Shown here one piece after another: positions 6,737 through 10,000 of a DNA stretch of 10,000 nt. This DNA comes from Stramonita haemastoma (taxonomy: Eukaryota; Mollusca; Gastropoda; Neogastropoda; Muricidae): NCBI GenBank assembly GCA_030674155.1, contig CM060320.1, positions 26,350,352-26,360,351 of the forward strand. The letters run 5' to 3'. Below the pieces are notes generated by a model. It worked only from the letters and a program-made list of their open reading frames with translations. It ran no database searches and had not been told where the DNA came from. The translations under genes were made by a program, and so were the position numbers. The number at the start of each line of letters is the position of its first letter. The first letter of the stretch is position 1.

Positions 6737-7062
6737 ATACACCTTTCCATTTTTTTCTTTTGTCTTTCTTCTTCAGGTCTCTCGTTGACCTCATGACACA
6801 CATTCACCTTGTTCCTTGTAGGCTACAAATGTCATGTCTGTAGTCTAGGTCTATAGTCTTCGTTTTTTCACCATGCGTAAAATTTATCAGCACATCTTTT
6901 TCATTCTTCAGTAGGAGTACAAAGAAACCCTGTTTCAAATTGACTAAAATCTTCCGCATGTCAGTCTATTTCTGAGAGTGTTTGCGTTAGTTTGTGCGTA
7001 GCGTGTTTCCCTGTTGCAACGTATCTTCATTGTTGTTATTGTGCTTTTTTCTCTATTACTAG
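6734..7062. other. Non-coding stretch, nothing recognised
   Basis: About 330 bp of pyrimidine-rich, apparently unique sequence between the (GA)n and the trinucleotide belt. No exon, RNA gene or known repeat is seen. Confidence 0.45.
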
Positions 7063-7102
7063 TACTGCTGCTACTACTACTACTACTAACTACTATTGCT
7101 GT

Positions 7103-7175
<73 letters not shown>

Positions 7176-7199
7176 GCTACTGCTTCTGCTGCTGCTGCT

Positions 7200-7256
<57 letters not shown>

Positions 7257-7266
7257 TTTACTACTA

Positions 7267-7307
<41 letters not shown>

Positions 7308-7443
7308 ATTCCTGTTGCTGGTGCTATTGCCACCACTTTTACAACTACTTCCACCACCACTTTTACTACCATTAACAATAACAGCAGCGGCAACAACAAC
7401 AACAACAACAACAACGACGACGACGACGACAACAACAACACTA
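7063..7443. repeat. Compound trinucleotide repeat: CTA, CTG, CAA, CGA
   Basis: Long (TAC)n runs at about 7103-7171 and 7201-7255, and a further run from 7259. Then come (CTG)n at about 7283-7307, a diverged linker, (CAA)n near 7394-7415, (CGA)n near 7414-7430 and a short (CAA)n again. All six frames give homopolymeric peptides, which are artefacts of the repeat rather than protein signals. The motifs appear to have arisen from one another by single-base changes (CTA to CTG, CAA to CGA). Confidence 0.95.
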
Positions 7444-7717
7444 CAGCCATCTCTTCGACGACGACAGTAACAAGGGTTATTGTTACTAATTTCTTGCTTT
7501 TATTTGCTCGTTTCTCTTCATTTTCCTCTTTTGCTTCTCTCGTTTTTATCTTCGTATTATTTTCTTCTGCTTCCTTTTTTTTCTCCCCCTTTTCCACGAA
7601 TTATTCATGAAAAAATTTGCTTGTACTTAAGTGTTGACTTCGTTTTTTTTTCCACCCCCTCAAGGGCTGGATGAAAAGTTATTGTACTTAATCTATGTGC
7701 CTCAAGAAGAAGAGAGG
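7444..7717. other. Pyrimidine-rich non-coding spacer
   Basis: A strongly T/C-rich plus strand between two microsatellite blocks, with several runs of T and C. No gene is recognised. Confidence 0.45.
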
Positions 7718-7806
7718 CACAAGAAGAAGAAGAAGAAGAAGAAGAAGAAGAAGAAGAAGAAGAAGAAGAAGAAGAAGAAGGAAGAAGAAGAAGAAGAAGA
7801 AGAAAA
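7718..7806. repeat. (AAG)n microsatellite
   Basis: About 28 AAG units, broken once near 7780 (GGAAG). This is a purine-only strand. It is complementary to the (CTT)n at 8029-8100. Confidence 0.96.
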
Positions 7807-7888
7807 GATTCGTTTAGCTTCGGTTTTGTTGGTTTGGTTTTGTCTTTGTCTCCACTCATGTCTCTACTTTGTTCCTCTAGCAACTGGT

Positions 7889-7978
7889 CTGTCTATTCAT
7901 TCATTTCATTCATTCATTCATTCATTCATTCATTCATTCATTTCTTTCTTTCTTTTTTTCTTTTCTTTCTTTCTTTCT

Positions 7979-8026
<48 letters not shown>

Positions 8027-8132
8027 GTTCTTCTTCTTCTTCTTCTTCTTCTTCTTCTTCTTCTTCTTCTTCTTTTTTCTTCTTCTTCTTCTTCTTCTTC
8101 AATGTCGTCGTCATCGTCGTCGTCGTCGTCGT
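7889..8132. repeat. Compound repeat: ATTC, CTTT, GTT, CTT, CGT
   Basis: Five motifs follow directly: (ATTC)n at about 7892-7941, (CTTT)n at 7942-7980, (GTT)n at 7980-8026, (CTT)n at 8029-8100 with a T-rich interruption near 8074-8079, and (CGT)n at about 8103-8132. There is no coding significance. Confidence 0.96.
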
Positions 8133-8311
8133 TGAACGCTCAGGCAGAAACTACTGTTGTGTATCACAGGATGAGCGAAAATACGTTGCACTGCCGTCAA
8201 GCACCTGTCAAGTCAGGCCCAGCTCGACACGGGAGAACATTGTTATGTTTAAAGTCTTTCTGAGGGGAAAAGCCCCAGGAGAATTTTTTAATATATATTT
8301 TTATTTTTTAT
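8133..8311. other. Non-coding stretch before the SINE
   Basis: Mostly unique sequence. The T-rich stretch from about 8284 is probably part of the A-rich tail of the minus-strand SINE that follows. No gene is recognised. Confidence 0.45.
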
Positions 8312-8645
8312 TGTTTTATATCGAGGATAATGGGATAAGCACTCATGCGCTTTTTTTCATCCAGTCCCCGTGTGTATGCAGTTGTGTAAATATTGTTATC
8401 TGTTCCCACCGGCACACGATGGCCTACTCTTACGAAAAGCGGAACAGGATTTAACGTGTGCGCAAGATGTTCTGCGTGCGTTCGCACACGGGGCCTCGGT
8501 TTACAGTCTCATCCGAAAGACTTTTGGGGAGAGTGGAGTCAGAACTGATGTTAACTCCAGGGGAAAAATCCCCTCCAACGGGAATCGAACTCGGGTCGTC
8601 AAATTGCCAGCGCAATGTTCTGACCACTAGGCTATTCCGTCCCAC
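8312..8645 (-). mobile_element. Full-length tRNA-derived SINE, type 1
   Basis: The best-preserved copy of this family here, about 330 bp and read on the minus strand. The tRNA-like head has its A box TAGCCTAGTGG from 8624-8634 and its B box AGTTCGATTCC from 8581-8591. The core contains GATGAGACTGTAAACCGAGG (8489-8513 region), shared with SINE types 2 and 3. The next section, AGAACATCTTGCGCACACG and onward, is shared with type 2. The end is an A/T-rich tail. The whole element aligns with 272-590, its body with 671-882 and its head with 5759-5813. Confidence 0.88.
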
Positions 8646-8935
8646 CAAGAAGGCAGAAAACCGACAAGGGCAAGGACGATGAAGGGAGTACAAAGAACCA
8701 TTGAGAGGCACATAGTCAGACAGACACCCATGGTCATACCACACACACTCTCCCCGTGGGGATGTTGGGGAGAGAGGGTGGGGGCTCTCGGTATAAAAGC
8801 GTCTCCACCTTCTGGAAATTCTGTGCCAGGAATTCTGCTATTTTTTGTCCATCTCTTTTGCTTCTGCCTTGTTCCTGACAGTGAGAATTCGTAATTTTAC
8901 GAGCTAATTACTTTTGCTGTCAAAAAGGGTTTTTC
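8646..8935. other. Non-coding stretch holding a possible promoter
   Basis: About 290 bp without a recognised gene. It holds a GC-rich dyad at 8748-8774 and a TATA box at 8792-8799. Past 8880 a GTGAGA donor-like site follows a pyrimidine-rich stretch. Confidence 0.45.
8748..8799 (+). promoter_or_regulatory. Possible TATA core promoter with upstream dyad
   Basis: TATAAAAG at 8792-8799 is a consensus TATA box in a GC-rich setting. Upstream, CTCTCCCC (8748-8755) and GGGGAGAG (8767-8774) form a perfect 8-bp inverted repeat with an 11-bp spacer. A start site would be expected near 8820-8830. A GTGAGA donor-like site at 8880 could end a short untranslated first exon. No coding exon that this could drive is visible in the window, so it may be fortuitous. 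Confidence 0.35.
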
Positions 8936-8965
8936 TTTTTTTTTTTTTTTGGGGGGGGGGGGGGG
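8936..8965. repeat. T15-G15 homopolymer junction
   Basis: A run of 15 T is followed directly by a run of 15 G. Lengths of such runs are unreliable in assemblies. Confidence 0.9.
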
Positions 8966-9027
8966 ATGAAGATTTCAGCATTAATTTAATCCTGAATTAA
9001 ACAAAACAAAGGAAAAAAAGCTTTCAG

Positions 9028-9029
<2 letters not shown>

Positions 9030-9067
<38 letters not shown>

Positions 9068-9078
9068 GAGAGAGAGAG

Positions 9079-9115
<37 letters not shown>
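9030..9115. repeat. (GA)n microsatellite with interruptions
   Basis: About 85 bp of AG dinucleotides, interrupted by GG and GAAG steps near 9050, 9067 and 9080. It is purine-only on the plus strand. Confidence 0.96.
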
Positions 9116-9116
<1 letters not shown>

Positions 9117-9431
9117 GCTAGAGAGCGCAAACTTGTGAAATTTACAGTTTCCTACAATTCGGACCAAGAAAAAATAAAAACCAAAACCGAACCAAAAGAA
9201 CCCTTCCAACGGACTTACTTTTTATAATGAAATTGTTTTAAAAATCGTGTTTCTTCACATGTAGAGTTGACTGTTATGTTTTATGCTTATAAAGCAGGCA
9301 TATGCATATATGCATACATTTCATTCATGACTTGAATACTGGATTCTCATATTATTAATATTTTGTTCATTTGCTTTTTTAATTTTTTATTTTTTAGCTG
9401 TGACTCGTGAACACTAGGGGTGGGGTGGGGG
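9116..9431. other. AT-rich non-coding stretch
   Basis: About 315 bp without a gene. It holds a 16-bp perfect palindrome (TATGCATATATGCATA at 9301-9316) and a G-rich tract just before the next SINE (9417-9432). Confidence 0.5.
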
Positions 9432-9816
9432 GATAGGAAAGTGGTCAGAGCGTCAAGCCTGTGATATGACCGTCATTGGGGATGCGGGTTCGAGTCTCTC
9501 CTGAAACGAGGCCTGTGTTTGCGTGAGTAAGTGGTGATAGACACCTCCCCCCACCCCCTGAAAGTCCTTTGGAGGAGATTACAATCCCAGGACTCGTGTG
9601 CAAAAGTATGCATTCATCTTCTCTGGGACGTAAGACTAGAAACCGAGGCCCCGTGTGCGAATCACGCAGAACATCTTTCGCACACGTTAAAACCCCGTTC
9701 CGCCTTTCGGAAGAGCAGGCCATCGTGTGCCGGCAGGAGCGGATGACAAAATTAGAAAAAACCCAGCATGCACACAGGTGTCGTGTTTAGACACCATCCC
9801 TGAGAAAAAAAAAAAG
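9432..9816 (+). mobile_element. Full-length tRNA-derived SINE, type 2
   Basis: The head (9432-9505) carries an A box-like TAGGAAAGTGG and a B box GGTTCGAGTCT, a tRNA-like promoter different from that of type 1. The central part from about 9640 to 9750 (GAAACCGAGGCCCCGTGTGC onward to GGCCATCGTGTGCCGG) is clearly shared with the type 1 SINE. The 3' end is specific to this type: a perfect stem-loop (GGTGTC at 9777-9782, GACACC at 9790-9795), CCATCCCTGAG and an A run. The same 3' end appears at 1-57. No protein is encoded. Confidence 0.82.
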
Positions 9817-9926
9817 GGTAGGCGCTGCACTTGTGGCGACGCACTCTCCCCGGGGAGAGCAGCCCGATTTCACGCAGAGAGATCTGCTGTGACATAAAGT
9901 GGTGTAAAAAAAAAAAAAAAAAAAAA
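9817..9926 (+). mobile_element. 3' tail fragment of a SINE (type 3 3' domain)
   Basis: This segment matches the 3' domain of the type 3 SINE at 6058-6478: a CACTCTCC...GGAGAGCAGCCCG block, TTTCACGCAGA, and CTGCTGTGAC, followed by a 21-bp A run (9906-9926). It contains a perfect 16-bp palindrome at 9844-9859. The head and core are missing. It is joined to the A run of the type 2 SINE, so it is either a separate 5'-truncated insertion or part of a composite element. Confidence 0.75.
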
Positions 9927-10000
9927 TAATCACAACAACAACGAACAAATGCAGATTATATCGAGACTGGTCTCCACCCTCCTCCCGTCCCTCAGCTAGA
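9927..10000. other. End of window, nothing recognised
   Basis: A short stretch with an ACAACAACA run that may continue the preceding tail, then unique sequence to the window edge. Confidence 0.4.

Noticed and set aside
6944..7610. Frames of about 200 residues with poly-Thr, poly-Leu, poly-Tyr, poly-Ser and poly-Val
   Set aside because: They are translations of trinucleotide microsatellites, open on both strands for trivial reasons, with no start context, domain or splice support.
7631..8454. Frames of about 200 residues with Lys/Glu and Leu/Ser runs
   Set aside because: They come from AAG, GTT, CTT and ATTC repeats and run into a SINE; there is no coding evidence.
8451..8744. 97-residue minus-strand open frame over the type 1 SINE
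   Set aside because: It follows the SINE body and tRNA-like head; related copies have indels that break the frame.

Overview
This is eukaryotic nuclear DNA, most likely from a mollusc and probably a marine gastropod. Three things point there: several tRNA-derived SINE copies whose shared core and 3' domain resemble those I know from gastropod genomes, very heavy microsatellite content, and an intron-containing animal gene. The species cannot be fixed from the sequence. Most of the window is non-coding.

The one gene I can support lies on the minus strand. Coding exon 1 (3740-3858) and exon 2 (3026-3124) are separated by a 615-bp GT-AG intron, and their reading phases fit exactly. Together they encode a basic 40-residue cytoplasmic N-terminus, one membrane anchor and the motif SPIDPQPF. 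This is the N-terminal layout of APMAP (adipocyte plasma membrane-associated protein, a strictosidine-synthase-like beta-propeller). A palindromic CRE and a CCAAT box sit just upstream of the start codon. The rest of the gene should lie to the left, beyond position 1, so the left 3 kb is probably intron 2.

Layout from left to right. 1-57: 3' end of a SINE. 272-590 and 671-882: two copies of one SINE family in opposite orientation. 1116-2699: a near-perfect minisatellite, exactly 33 units of 48 bp, varying at one base only. 2809-2885: (GT)n. 3026-3858: the APMAP exons. 3886-3967: its presumed promoter. 4232-4456: a fragment of a non-LTR retrotransposon reverse transcriptase. 4447-5760: a diverged repeat of about 390 bp, first as an inverted piece, then three direct copies and a partial fourth, ending in a SINE head without its body. 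6058-6478: a full-length SINE of a second type. 6653-8132: a belt of microsatellites in at least ten motifs. 8312-8645: a full-length copy of the first SINE family. 8748-8799: a possible TATA promoter on the plus strand. 8936-9115: T/G homopolymers and (GA)n. 9432-9926: a third SINE type followed by a SINE tail fragment.

The most notable items are the minisatellite (its only variable base is silent in one long open frame that has no start codon, and each unit carries a forkhead consensus site), the modular relationship of the three SINE types, the inverted/direct 390-bp repeat cluster, and the APMAP 5' end.
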